DNA of 57,123 bases from Richelia sp. SL_2_1 (GTDB lineage: Bacteria; Cyanobacteriota; Cyanobacteriia; Cyanobacteriales; Nostocaceae), in the NCBI GenBank assembly GCA_012033205.1, contig JAAUSO010000024.1, positions 1-57,123 of the forward strand, in the 5' to 3' direction. The notes under the pieces were generated by a model that was not told where the DNA came from, searched no databases, and was given only the letters and a program-made list of their open reading frames with translations. The position numbers and the translations under genes were made by a program. This document shows positions 17,831 through 27,441 of this stretch, one piece after another. Position 1 is the stretch's first letter, and each line of letters opens with the position of its first letter.

Positions 17831-20166
17831 TCAATTCCAAGGTTCGGTAGGAGCATCGGAATCGTCTGGAGGTAGGAGAGTTGTTGATGAGTTGTCTGTG
17901 AATAAATGGTCGGGAAAAGTAGAACCTGTCAGTTCGTGAAGCCCTTCAAGTACTTCTGTGGCTGATTGATACCTAGAATGATGATTATCAACTACCATTT
18001 GTTGAGGATTTTTGTCAAGCCAATACTGATATTTACTTTGTCAGTCCATTTCAATTCTTGATTTTCATCTACTGGTAACTCGTGAGGTGGTATACCAGTT
18101 AAAGCAAAGATACCAATCATTCCGACTGCATAAATATCGCTACTGTATTGCGGATAGCCTAAACATTGTTCTCGTGGTGCATAACCTTTAGTACCAATAC
18201 CGATTGTAAAAGCTGTTTGTTCTTGAGAATTAATTACTTGGGTAGAAACCTGTTTTACAGCACCAAAGTCAATCAGCACTAATTTACCGTCTGATTTGCG
18301 TCGGATAATATTGCCGGGTTTAATATCGCGGTGAATTACACCTTTACTATGTACAAATGTTAGTGTTTGCAGTATATCCTTAAGCATTTCAATCACTGCT
18401 GGTTCCCCAAGAGGTTCACCTGTGATTTCTCGATTCAAAGGACGACCGACAATGTATTCTTGAACTAAATAAAATTCTTCTTCTTCTTCAAAATAAGCCA
18501 GAAGTTGGGGTATTTGATTGTAGTTTCCTAACATTTGCAAGGTTTGCGCTTCTGATTTAAATAAGCGTCTGGCTACTTGCAGTTGTTCTGATTTATTATT
18601 AACTGGCTTTAGCTGTTTGACAACACATAAAGGATTGCCTGGAAGTCTGGTATCTTCAGCAATATAAGTTTCGCTAAATCCACCAGAACCTAAAACTGTA
18701 ACTATTTTATATCTACCATCTAATACTTTACCGGATATCTCTTTTAAACGCTCTCCGAGTAAATCTTTCAAGTCTTCTTGTTGAGATATTATCTCTTGTA
18801 CAACACGATTAGAAGCGTGCTTTTGCAGAATACTAACTAGTTGACTTTTTCTTAATTTGTCCCGAAATACTTCGGTTCCTAAATAGCAAATTCCAACGGT
18901 AGAAATTGCCATGATTGGAATAGCAGTAGGAACAATTAACTGTCCATAAACAAATAAACTATAACTAATTCCTCCCCAGATGATCCCGAAGACAAGACTA
19001 GCTACAAATCTATTTGTACTTCGTTTAATTCTGGCTATTATTAGCGTACATCCACCAACTAAAATTAGTACAAATAAACCTTGCTGTAACGGATTAGAAA
19101 GTGGAGCAACAATTGCTTTCCCCGACATTAAAGTTGCGATCGCATTAGCATGAATTTCGATTCCGGACATTTTTTCGGGAGATAGCCAGTTTGAAGATAC
19201 AGGTACCGGATAGTAGTCTTCTCCTTCTTGCACTCTCGCCGTAAAGCCGATCAAGACAATTTTGTCTTTAAAAACCTTTCCTCCCTGTAAGTTAGTATCC
19301 CAGAAATCTGGCTCAAATACATTCCAAAAAGAAAAAGTATTAAAAGTCTGTGACTCTCCATAAAAATAAATGCGATCGCCTTTTGGTTGAGGATATTTTA
19401 TATTGGCAGCTAGTAGTAATGATTGGTCAAATGATGGCATAACGCTGGGAACTATACTATCTTGTGCTGCTAACTGTTTGGGTAATAAACTTCCTAATTT
19501 TTGAACTTTGTCATCTATCTCAAGAGGAAAATTTGTATAACCAATAGACGTGGAACCCGTGCGGAATTTCTGATGTGGTAAAATTAATTGCCAAGAATCT
19601 CCCTGGGGTAACTCGGATTTTTCGTAGAGTGCAGCTAAAGTTACTTTGTCCCGATGTCGCTGCAACACATCAATTAGCTGTTTGTCGTCGGGTTCTCCAA
19701 ATCTACTGGGGGAATCGAAAAGTATACTTACCGCAACGTGACGCGCACCAGCTTGAATTAATTTGTCAATGGCTTCGCTGTATACTCGACGTTGAAAGGG
19801 AAAAGATTTCAGTGGTTCCAAATAACCGTACTTAACCGGATCTATTTCATAGGATTCCTTGGGAAGTGATATCGATTCATTATCTATGGCTAAGATTACA
19901 ATATCTTTGGGTGGAGTTACCTTTCCTCGGAACAGATAAAATAAGCTTTCTGCTTGGTTTTCGAGCAAACTTGTAAAACCACTACCAGAAGCTGTTAACA
20001 GCACAGCCCCAACAACCGAAGCACCACTAAGCAGATGACCTAAACGAGCCATCATCTTGAATTGATGTGCCGATACCGTAGAAGTAGCTTGTCTGGAAAA
20101 GCTAAACAGTTTTCTGGCAGCAGACACATATTTTTTGGTTATGTTATATGCAGGTTCTTCTGCCAT
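17831..20166 (-). CDS. CHASE2-domain Ser/Thr protein kinase, C-terminal frame broken near 17998
   Basis: The uninterrupted frame is 17992-20166 (724 aa). The cytoplasmic N-terminus leads to a transmembrane helix (about 45-65), a periplasmic CHASE2 sensor (about 70-350; ILAIDNESI, DKIVLIGFTA), three helices (about 360-432), then a kinase domain from about 485. The kinase has GSGGFSETY, VVKQL, HRDIKPGNII, DFGAVKQ and GTKGYAPREQ, all intact. The frame stops early at ILNKW. One added A in the AAA at 17998-18000 would continue into MVVDNHHSRYQSATEVL and end at 17831, giving 778 residues with the normal kinase lobe end. The early stop thus removes the last helix and the tail. It probably senses an envelope signal and phosphorylates Ser/Thr. 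The neighbouring OMP and FecR genes may supply the signal. Confidence 0.85.
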
Positions 20167-21192
20167 ATTGTATTATGAATTAATTTATGTAGAACAATTC
20201 GAGAAAGTTTGCACATTATTTAGTGTCAGCTACTCTATCGGTAACACTTAAACAAAAGTCTATACACATGAAAATATTATACTTTTCTCCACTGTCATCT
20301 GGTGTTTGTTTTGGTCGTGATATATCAGTAAATATTCTAGTACAAAATCAATGCTCTGGGGTTATTGCAGATTGGATTGTAATTATGTCAGAAGAGACGT
20401 AAATTCAAAGAAATTATCAAATTTTGAGATTTTCGATCTCCGAGGACTTCTGGAATCAGTTGAAAGGCTTATACAAGTTCCGGTATGTTAACTGATGGTT
20501 GATATCTTCCATCGACCTGTAAGCTTTGCAGTTTCTGAGCTAGTCAAAAATTGGCTAATTTATCCTTGAGTAACAGTTATTTTTACAAGCAAGTTTATTA
20601 AAGCAAGAATATTTTAGAGAAATCCTATAAAGCTTCGCTATACCTTGATAATACAATATTGAGGCTAGCCTTTAGTCAGGAACACGTAATTAGATATACT
20701 TTGCTCAGTTAACAACGCATCTAAAAATCTGCATTAATCCTTGCTTTTGAGATACTCGAAGATAAATAACGCATTTTTGCGTTTTTCTTGTTTCTCGATA
20801 TCAACAACAGAGCGTGTTTATTCAAAATAATAAAAACCACGATTATTGGCTATCAACGGCATACTCTTGCTCTAACTCATGGGATTCGAGTTACTTACCT
20901 ACTTTAGGAGTAAACTTAACTAATATACAGTTACAAATGCTGTTAGTTAGTCAATTTTATTGGTAAATTTTGATTACAGGGTGCAAATTAAGCATATTTA
21001 GTTAAGGGCGAAAAAGCTCTCTCGTTATGTCAACCACAGTTTAATGTTTTAGTCAATCTCCTAAATTGAAAAATGATAGATAAAAGCTATACATGACAAT
21101 ATAATTTATATATATTAGCGAATTTGTCATTTTATTATTGCTATAATCTATTGTTCAATCTGAATACATTTATATTAATGGTGTAATTTCCT
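20167..21192. other. 1-kb intergenic region without recognised gene
   Basis: This lies between divergent genes (kinase to the left, NYN protein to the right). No ORF with family resemblance is visible in any frame. It holds a terminator-like hairpin at 20768-20783, a GAGATTTTCGATCTC small hairpin near 20426-20440, and an imperfect inverted repeat (TTAACTAA ... TTAGTTAG) near 20916-20950. The size is unusual for this window and leaves room for an unrecognised small RNA. Confidence 0.5.
20768..20790 (+). terminator. Terminator-like hairpin AACGCA-TTTT-TGCGTT followed by T-rich tail
   Basis: A six-bp stem (20768-20773 with 20778-20783) is followed by TTTCTTGTTT. No annotated gene ends upstream on this strand within the gap, so if it works it would end a short non-coding transcript starting somewhere in 20200-20760. 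Confidence 0.4.
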
Positions 21193-21714
21193 ATGGAATC
21201 TCATATGACTCGTCTATCTATTTTTGTAGACGGAAATAATATGTTCTATGCTCAACAAAAGAACGGCTGGTTTTTCGACCCACGACGAGTATTAGAATAC
21301 TTCAGATACGAACAAACACATACAAATTTAATCAATGCATTTTGGTACACTGGCTTAAAAGACCCACAGGATCAACGAGGTTTCCGAGATGCTCTAATTA
21401 GTTTAGGATATACAGTAAGAACTAAAATACTCAAAGAATATTATGATGATTCATCAGGACGCTACTCTCAAAAAGCCAATTTAGATATTGAAATTGTTGT
21501 AGATATGTTTAATACAGTAGACCAATATGACAGAGTAATTCTATTTAGTGGAGATGGAGATTTTGAAAGAGCTATTGAACTATTACGCTCGAAAAACACT
21601 CATATAACTGTCGTGTCAACAGAGGGAATGATCGCACGAGAGTTACGTAATGCTACCGATAGATATATAGATTTGAATGAAATCCGAAACCTTATAGAAA
21701 AAACTGAAGCTTAA
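21193..21714 (+). CDS. NYN-domain (LabA/DUF88-like) putative ribonuclease
   Basis: 173 residues forming one PIN-like NYN domain. The metal-site acidic residues are visible in LSIFVDGNNMFYAQ, KANLDIEIVVDM and FSGDGDFERAIELL, ending ITVVSTEGMIARELRNATD. This is the LabA-like family, which in Synechococcus includes a clock-output protein. The biochemical role, probably RNA cleavage, is inferred. An alternative start at the ATG nine codons in gives MTRLSIFVDG, the commoner family N-terminus; the first ATG has no clear ribosome-binding site. leuA follows 88 bp downstream on the same strand. Confidence 0.85.
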   Translation: MESHMTRLSIFVDGNNMFYAQQKNGWFFDPRRVLEYFRYEQTHTNLINAFWYTGLKDPQDQRGFRDALISLGYTVRTKILKEYYDDSSGRYSQKANLDIEIVVDMFNTVDQYDRVILFSGDGDFERAIELLRSKNTHITVVSTEGMIARELRNATDRYIDLNEIRNLIEKTEA

Positions 21715-21802
21715 TAATCTTTACAAATATTTAGAAAATTAATAGTAAAAAAAATTAAAGTAGAAAGTATTGTTAGGCACAAAAAAATTATCCACTTTGA
21801 AC

Positions 21803-23400
21803 ATGGTTATGAAGACAAATCCAGAACGAATCATTATTTTGATACCACACTCCGTGACGGAGAGCAATGTCCGGGAGCAACTTTAAATATTGAGGAAAAG
21901 TTAACTATTGCTAAGCAATTAGCACGTTTGGGTGTGGATATAATTGAAGCGGGTTTTGCTTTTGCAAGTCCGGGAGATTTTGAAGCTGTCAGCAAGATTG
22001 CCCAAGTTGTAGGAACTGAAGATGGTCCGGTAATCTGTAGTTTAGCAAGAGCTAAACAAGATGATATTAAAGCAGCAGCAGCAGCCATAAAACCAGCTGT
22101 TAAAGGTAGAATTCATACATTTTTAGCTACTTCTGATATTCACCTCAAATATAAGTTGAAAAAAACTAGAGAAGAGGTGTTATCAATTGCTGAAGAGATG
22201 GTAGCTTATGCAAAAACTTTTACTCATGATATCGAATTTTCTCCAGAAGATGCAGGACGTTCTGATCCAGAATTTCTTTACCAAGTATTAGAGCGAGTAA
22301 TCGCAGCCGGAGCAACAACTGTTAATATTCCCGATACTGTTGGTTATACAACTCCCAGTGAATTTGGAGGTTTAATTAAGGGTATTAAAGCAAATGTTCC
22401 TAATATCGATCAAGCGATTATTTCGGTTCACGGACATAATGATTTGGGTTTAGCTGTTGCTAACTTTTTAGAAGCTGTAAAAAACGGTGCCAGACAATTA
22501 GAATGTACTATCAATGGTATTGGAGAACGTGCTGGAAATGCCGCTTTAGAAGAGTTGGTAATGGCTTTACACGTGCGACGACAATATTTTAATCCCTTTT
22601 TAGGACGCGATGTTGATTCGGAAGCGGCGTTAACAAATATTGACACTAAACAGATATATAAAACATCTCGTTTAGTTTCTAATTTAACGGGAATGTTGGT
22701 GCAACCAAACAAAGCAATTGTTGGTACAAATGCCTTTGCTCACGAATCCGGAATTCATCAAGATGGGGTATTAAAAAATAAGCTTACCTATGAAATAATG
22801 GATGCTCAGTCAATTGGTTTGACAGAAAATCAAATCGTTTTGGGTAAGCATTCCGGAAGAAATGCTTTTCGGACTCGTTTGAAAGAATTGGGTTTTGAAA
22901 TGTCAGAAAATGATTTGAATAAAGCCTTTGTTAGGTTTAAAGAAGTTGCTGACAAAAAGAAAGAAATTACCGATTGGGATTTGGAAGCTCTTGTTAATGA
23001 TGAAATTCAACAAACACCCGATTTATTTAAATTGGAATTGGTGCAGGTTTCCTGTGGTAGCAATGCAAGTCCTACCGCAACGGTAACTTTACGCAACCCC
23101 CAAGGGGAAGAATTAACCGATGCAGCAATTGGTACGGGACCTGTGGATGCTGTATATAAAGCAATCAACCGGGTAGTAAATGTACCGAATAACTTGATTG
23201 AATTTTCTGTACAATCGGTAACAGCCGGAATTGATGCAATTGGGGAAGTAACTATCCGATTGAAGTATGAAGAGAAGATTTATTCAGGTCGTTCGGCAAA
23301 TACAGATATCATTGTTGCATCGGCACAGGCTTATGTAAATGCACTTAATAAGTTGTATGGAGCGTTACTGAGCAAACAGAAGCAGCAAATAACTGCATAG
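21803..23400 (+). pseudogene. leuA: 2-isopropylmalate synthase, frame broken in codon 13 by one missing T
   Basis: The product would condense acetyl-CoA with 2-oxoisovalerate in leucine synthesis. The N-terminus [12 protein letters not shown] is read from 21803. At the T run 21837-21840 the frame slips; adding one T gives [17 protein letters not shown] and then the long frame through [17 protein letters not shown] to the stop at 23400. Restored length is 532 residues, normal for the family. The catalytic barrel ([12 protein letters not shown] metal ligands; [14 protein letters not shown]) and the C-terminal leucine-feedback domain are intact. As written, a downstream start (TTG 21928) would lose the DTTLRDG metal/substrate motif and could not be active. 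Whether this is an assembly error, a true mutation or slippage-rescued expression is open. Confidence 0.85.
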
Positions 23401-23412
23401 TTAAGAGTAGGG

Positions 23413-23459
23413 AGAAGTCGGGTTTTTAGACAGATATTTAATCTCAAAACCCGACTTCT
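23413..23459 (+). repeat. Inverted-repeat element (AAGTCGGGTTTT family), 14-bp perfect arms; likely terminator
   Basis: The arms AGAAGTCGGGTTTT and its exact complement enclose 19 bases just past the leuA stop, with the MocR gene ending on the other side. The position between convergent genes and the A/T-rich flanks suit a two-way terminator, though the same element also occurs away from gene ends. Confidence 0.75.
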
Positions 23460-23545
23460 TGTAATTATTGATTTCTAGTCGCTTGTAAGCATTGCCAACA
23501 GTTCAATTTCCGATAGTTTAAGGAATTTCCAACTGCTGCCGTTGG

Positions 23546-25033
23546 TTACACTACCATAGATATTGGCAATGGCAAGATTATTTCAGCTAATCTAGAAACT
23601 CCCTCCGTCAGCTGGGATTCTGTGAGTTCTCCGTAACCGAAGATAAATTCACCTCTAGAATGGTTTAATAGATAATGGGGATTAGCAGACATCATTCCGA
23701 TTCCAACTTCAGCAGCGCGTTGAATAATTTCTTCGTCACTCAAATTAGTCTTAAAGCGCACCATCAAGTGAATTCCGGCTTTTTCTCCTAATATTTCAGC
23801 GCTTTTTCCAAAGTGTTCTTTTAAAGATTTGACTAAACTTTGACGACGTTTATCATAGATGGAACGCATTTTTCTCAGATGACGTTCTAAATATCCTTCG
23901 TTAATAAATTCTGTAAGTACTTGTTGTTCTAATATTGGTAAATGTCTGTCATTCAACCACTTTGCACGGGTAAATATAGGTACTAAACTTTTGGGAAGTA
24001 CTAAATAACCGATTCGTAGAGATGGAAATAGAACTTTGGAAAAAGTACCAATATAAATTACCGAATCGTTTTGAGCTAATCCTTGTAATGCGGGAATTGG
24101 TTTTTCACCATAACGAAATTCACTATCATAATCATCTTCAATAATTAATCCTCCGGTTTGTTGCGCCCAATTGAGTAATTCTAAGCGTCGCTGTAATGGT
24201 AAAATTGCTCCGGTAGGGAATTGATGAGAAGGTGTAATGTAAACTAAACGGATATTTTGTGGCGTATAATTTACTAATTCTTGTACTATTAAACCTGAAT
24301 TATCTACTGAAATGGGTAAAATTTTAGCGTTTTGTGTTTCAAATATAATTTTTGCACTTAAATAACCGGGATTTTCAATAGCTACGGTTTCTCCGGGTTC
24401 AATTAATAAACGCAAAATCAAATCGAGCGCTTGTTGGGTACCGTTGGTAATTAATATTTGTTCCGGTTGACAATTAACCGCACGGGAACGAGTAAGATAA
24501 TGTGTAATTGCTGCTCGTAACGGTTGATAACCATTAGGCTCTGTTGAATAATCTAGCCAATTCAAGTTAGTATTACAGTAACGTGATAGCAATCTACGCC
24601 ATAATTTGACCGGAAATTCCGTTAATGCTGGTGTTCCGTAACGGAAGTTTATTTGTAATTTTGGTTCTGCTATTCTGGGAACGTTTGCTGTATTAACTAA
24701 AGTATTTCCATACATCGATAATTTAATTGATGAACGATTAATTTTATCAATAGTTTCGATTGGATTTGAATAAATTAAATCATCAGGAAGCTGTTTACAA
24801 ACAAAAGTACCAGAACCCGTAACCGTTTCTAAATAACCTTCGTTTAAGAGTTGTTCGTAACTAGTGGTAACTGTGAAACGAGAAATTGACAGAGATTTTG
24901 CTAAAAAACGAGTTGAAGGAATTTTTTCCCCTGGTGTTAATCTTCCGCTGAGAATTGCTTGACGTAGTTGTTCGTAAAGTTGTTGGTGTAAGGATTTTGA
25001 TGAATTATTATTGAGGGCGATCGCTAATTCCAT
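23546..25033 (-). CDS. MocR-type transcriptional regulator (GntR wHTH fused to aminotransferase)
   Basis: 495 residues. Residues about 12-80 are a GntR winged helix: LHQQLYEQLRQAILSGRL, GEKIPSTRFLAKSLSISR, then GYLETVTGSGTFV. A linker leads to a fold-type I aminotransferase domain (about 130-490) with ITNGTQQALDLI, IENPGYLSA, IIEDDYDSEFRYGE (PLP-binding Asp region) and TFSKVLFPSLRIGYLVLP (Lys Schiff-base motif). MocR proteins bind PLP and control genes such as pdxS/pdxT, gab or taurine genes. No such target sits next to it, so its regulon is not clear. It converges on leuA and lies downstream of the radical SAM gene on the same strand. Confidence 0.93.
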   Translation of the reverse strand: MELAIALNNNSSKSLHQQLYEQLRQAILSGRLTPGEKIPSTRFLAKSLSISRFTVTTSYEQLLNEGYLETVTGSGTFVCKQLPDDLIYSNPIETIDKINRSSIKLSMYGNTLVNTANVPRIAEPKLQINFRYGTPALTEFPVKLWRRLLSRYCNTNLNWLDYSTEPNGYQPLRAAITHYLTRSRAVNCQPEQILITNGTQQALDLILRLLIEPGETVAIENPGYLSAKIIFETQNAKILPISVDNSGLIVQELVNYTPQNIRLVYITPSHQFPTGAILPLQRRLELLNWAQQTGGLIIEDDYDSEFRYGEKPIPALQGLAQNDSVIYIGTFSKVLFPSLRIGYLVLPKSLVPIFTRAKWLNDRHLPILEQQVLTEFINEGYLERHLRKMRSIYDKRRQSLVKSLKEHFGKSAEILGEKAGIHLMVRFKTNLSDEEIIQRAAEVGIGMMSANPHYLLNHSRGEFIFGYGELTESQLTEGVSRLAEIILPLPISMVV

Positions 25034-25035
25034 AA

Positions 25036-25069
25036 AACAGTTAACAGTTAACAGTTAACAGTTAACAGT
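25036..25069 (+). repeat. Tandem ACAGTTA heptamers
   Basis: About five copies of a seven-base unit directly precede the MocR start codon, in the place where its promoter/leader would be. Confidence 0.75.
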
Positions 25070-25129
25070 AGTCTAATAATAATAACATTTCAGAGTCAAG
25101 AGTTCCCTGTTTCCTACCCCAGATATTAC

Positions 25130-25195
25130 AGAAGTCGAGTTTTTATCATATAAATATCCGTAACATCAGAAAATCTTCATCAAAACCCGACTTCT
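25130..25195 (+). repeat. Inverted-repeat element (AAGTCGGGTTTT family), third copy
   Basis: The arms AGAAGTCGAGTTTT and AAAACCCGACTTCT have one mismatch, with about 38 bp between. The interior shares ATATCCGTAACATCAG with the 13636 copy. It lies between the MocR start and the radical SAM stop. Confidence 0.75.
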
Positions 25196-25215
25196 TACCC
25201 CACAGATATCAAGTC

Positions 25216-26799
25216 TTACACTTTGACGACTTCAGCTTTTTTAACGGGTACATAAGGCTTTTCTGCACCTTGTGCTAAATAGTCTTGAAGTTGAGATTCG
25301 ATTTGTTCACGGACAATTTGACGGTATTCCAGAAAATGTTCGTTGTGAGCGCAGGAAGATAAATAATGTTCTAATACTGCGGGGTTATGTTTGAGAATAC
25401 TAAATAAATGATGCCAGAATTTCCAACGAGTTTCCCGTTTAATACCTTGTCGCCAAATAATCGTTAAAAATGCTTTCACTATCTTCCATTCTGGCATTTT
25501 AGCAGGTGCTTTCCAAGTCGGTTTACCCATCATTAAAAAGCAGCGGTAAGTACGATCTAAATAAGAAATTGGGTCATATAAAGCACAAAAGGCTTCAATA
25601 TATTCCCTACCAATTTCCTCTAAAGGACGAGTGGGAATAAAATTCATTAATGTAGTTTGATTAATATTTCCGTCTTGAGAGTCGCGCAATCTTGCTTCTT
25701 TTTCCAAACGATGCCATAATGCAGTATTGGGCAATGCTTGCAACATCGCAAAGGTTGTAGAAGGAATGGCTGCTTGTTCTGCAAAACGCACAATGCGAGA
25801 TCCAGCACCGGATTTTTCACCATCGAAACCAATGATAAACCCAGCCATCGGACGCAAACCGGCTTTAATAATCGCTTGTACAGATTCTACAAGAGAATTG
25901 CGGGTATTTTGAAATTTCTTTGTCAGTTGTAAACTATCTTCGTCTGGTGTTTCAATACCCAAAAATACCGCAGCAAAACCAGACTCAACCATCAATTCCA
26001 TCAATTCTGCATCTTGTGCTAAATCAATTGAGGCTTCTGTATCAAAGCGGAATGGATACTCATGTTCTTTCATCCATACCTTTAATTCTTTAAGCAATAA
26101 TTTAACATTGCGTTTATTGCCGATAAAGTTATCATCCACCATAAACACACCGCCGCGCCAACCCAATTCATACAAACAATCCAATTCAGCTAAAAGTTGC
26201 CCTGGAGTTTTGGTACGGGGTTTACGACCATAAAGTACGATAATATCGCAAAATTCGCATTGAAACGGACAACCACGAGAAAATTGCACCGACATCATGT
26301 CGTAAGCATCTCTTTCTAACAAGTCAAAACGAGGAATCGGTGTTGTAGTCACATCTGGTTTTTCTTGCGTGCGAAATACACCGTTTTTCTGACCAGATTT
26401 TACCGCTTCTACAAACATTGGTAAAGTAATTTCTCCTTCATCAAGAATGAGAAAATCTGCCCCAGCTTTTTGAGATTCTGCGGGTACAGAAGTTGGATAA
26501 GGGCCACCTACCGCGACTAATTTACCTCGTTGTTTTGCAGCTTTTATTTGGTCGAATAAGTCTTGTTTTTGGACTATCATTGCAGATAAAATTACCATAT
26601 CTGCCCATTCCCATTCGGCTTCACTCACCGAGCGAATATTCCTATCTACTAATTTAAATTCCCACTCTTGAGGTAAAATTGCCGCTACAGTAACTAAACC
26701 TAATGGTGGTAGTAAAACTTTTTTATCTACTAATTCTAAAATTTTTTCATAAGACCAAAAAGTTTTGGGAAATAAAGGATAAATTAATAAAACTCGCAT
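25216..26799 (-). CDS. Cobalamin-binding-type radical SAM protein
   Basis: 527 residues. Residues 1-140 are a B12-binding-like Rossmann domain (RVLLIYPLFPKTFW ... VAVGGPYPTSVPAE ... DFLILDEGE), without the DxHxxG lower-ligand motif. Residues about 165-380 are the radical SAM barrel with the 4Fe-4S motif C177-x3-C181-x2-C184 in SRGCPFQCEFC. The last part is the helical DUF4070 extension. The family is widespread in cyanobacteria, with varied methylation or rearrangement roles; the substrate is not known. I choose ATG at 26799: a purine-rich AAGGGGAG box lies eight bases before it, whereas the longer GTG start at 26808 would overlap that box. Confidence 0.9.
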   Translation of the reverse strand: MRVLLIYPLFPKTFWSYEKILELVDKKVLLPPLGLVTVAAILPQEWEFKLVDRNIRSVSEAEWEWADMVILSAMIVQKQDLFDQIKAAKQRGKLVAVGGPYPTSVPAESQKAGADFLILDEGEITLPMFVEAVKSGQKNGVFRTQEKPDVTTTPIPRFDLLERDAYDMMSVQFSRGCPFQCEFCDIIVLYGRKPRTKTPGQLLAELDCLYELGWRGGVFMVDDNFIGNKRNVKLLLKELKVWMKEHEYPFRFDTEASIDLAQDAELMELMVESGFAAVFLGIETPDEDSLQLTKKFQNTRNSLVESVQAIIKAGLRPMAGFIIGFDGEKSGAGSRIVRFAEQAAIPSTTFAMLQALPNTALWHRLEKEARLRDSQDGNINQTTLMNFIPTRPLEEIGREYIEAFCALYDPISYLDRTYRCFLMMGKPTWKAPAKMPEWKIVKAFLTIIWRQGIKRETRWKFWHHLFSILKHNPAVLEHYLSSCAHNEHFLEYRQIVREQIESQLQDYLAQGAEKPYVPVKKAEVVKV

Positions 26800-27272
26800 G
26801 ATGTCCACTCCCCTTGAATATTTTACAACTGCTTTTCGTTTTTCTTCGCAAATTGACTATTTCAGGATTGATGCACCGATTCATGTATTTATTGTCACAA
26901 TATTTTCACAAACGGGATTTTATCTGAATTTTATTCGTAAACAGAAGGGTTATACTAACATTACGTAAGTATGTAATTCGTATATTAATTGTACTGTATA
27001 AGTTATAAGTGGGAACTCTTCACAATTGAGATAAGCAATATTAATGTATCTGTGAATGAGGAAACTCAATAGAAAATCATCGCGATAGGCACACGCCCCG
27101 GAAAGGCAAGAGGCGCACCTGTGCGGCTGCTCGCAAAATGTCTAATCTAAAATAATCTAAGATTCAATTCAATTAAATTAAATTAAATTAAATTAAATTA
27201 AATTAAACTAAATTAAACTAAATTAAACTAAATAAAATTAAACCAAATTAACTCACAAAATTTGCTCTTATT
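26800..27272. other. 473-bp gap with short tandem repeats
   Basis: This lies between the divergent radical SAM gene and a 49-aa ORF. It holds the AATTA/AAACT pentanucleotide tract (27166-27240) and a GC-rich block near 27085-27135 with a GCGCACC-TGTGCGGC hairpin. No gene is recognised. Confidence 0.5.
27166..27240 (+). repeat. Pentanucleotide AATTA tandem repeat with AATTAAACTA variants
   Basis: About nine AATTA units are followed by three AATTAAACTA ten-mers, ending 32 bp before the start of the small Cys-rich ORF. All unit changes keep the five-base period. Confidence 0.85.
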
Positions 27273-27422
27273 ATGACTTATAAACCCCAGAATGAAAAAG
27301 ATAAATCAGAAGTGAATACTAATACAGCAGAGAACGAAAAAATTTTATGTCCCCACTGTAAACGCACGGCTACTAATGGCATTAAATGCAAAGGAATTTG
27401 TGTAGCTGATAGTGATTATTAG
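27273..27422 (+). CDS. Small Cys-rich putative zinc-ribbon protein (49 aa)
   Basis: The ORF has a polar N-terminal half (MTYKPQNEKDKSEVNTNTAE) and a compact Cys motif ILCPHCKRTATNG then IKCKGICVADSDY. Four Cys in two pairs (CPHC and CKGIC) suggest a zinc site. It resembles short conserved cyanobacterial proteins of unknown function, but I cannot name a family. It ends 19 bp before the 3' end of the giant kinase gene on the other strand. No good ribosome-binding site precedes the ATG; the AATTA tract lies immediately upstream. Confidence 0.6.
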   Translation: MTYKPQNEKDKSEVNTNTAENEKILCPHCKRTATNGIKCKGICVADSDY

Positions 27423-27441
27423 ATGATTAATTTAAATCTAA

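Noticed and set aside
17992..18010. Programmed -1 ribosomal frameshift at the kinase break
   Set aside because: The sequence CAACAAAT does not fit a canonical X-XXY-YYZ slippery heptamer, and four other breaks in the window suggest a common base-loss cause.
27085..27135. Possible riboswitch in the GC-rich block upstream of the small Cys-rich gene
   Set aside because: Only a short hairpin is visible; no conserved core of a known riboswitch class can be matched.
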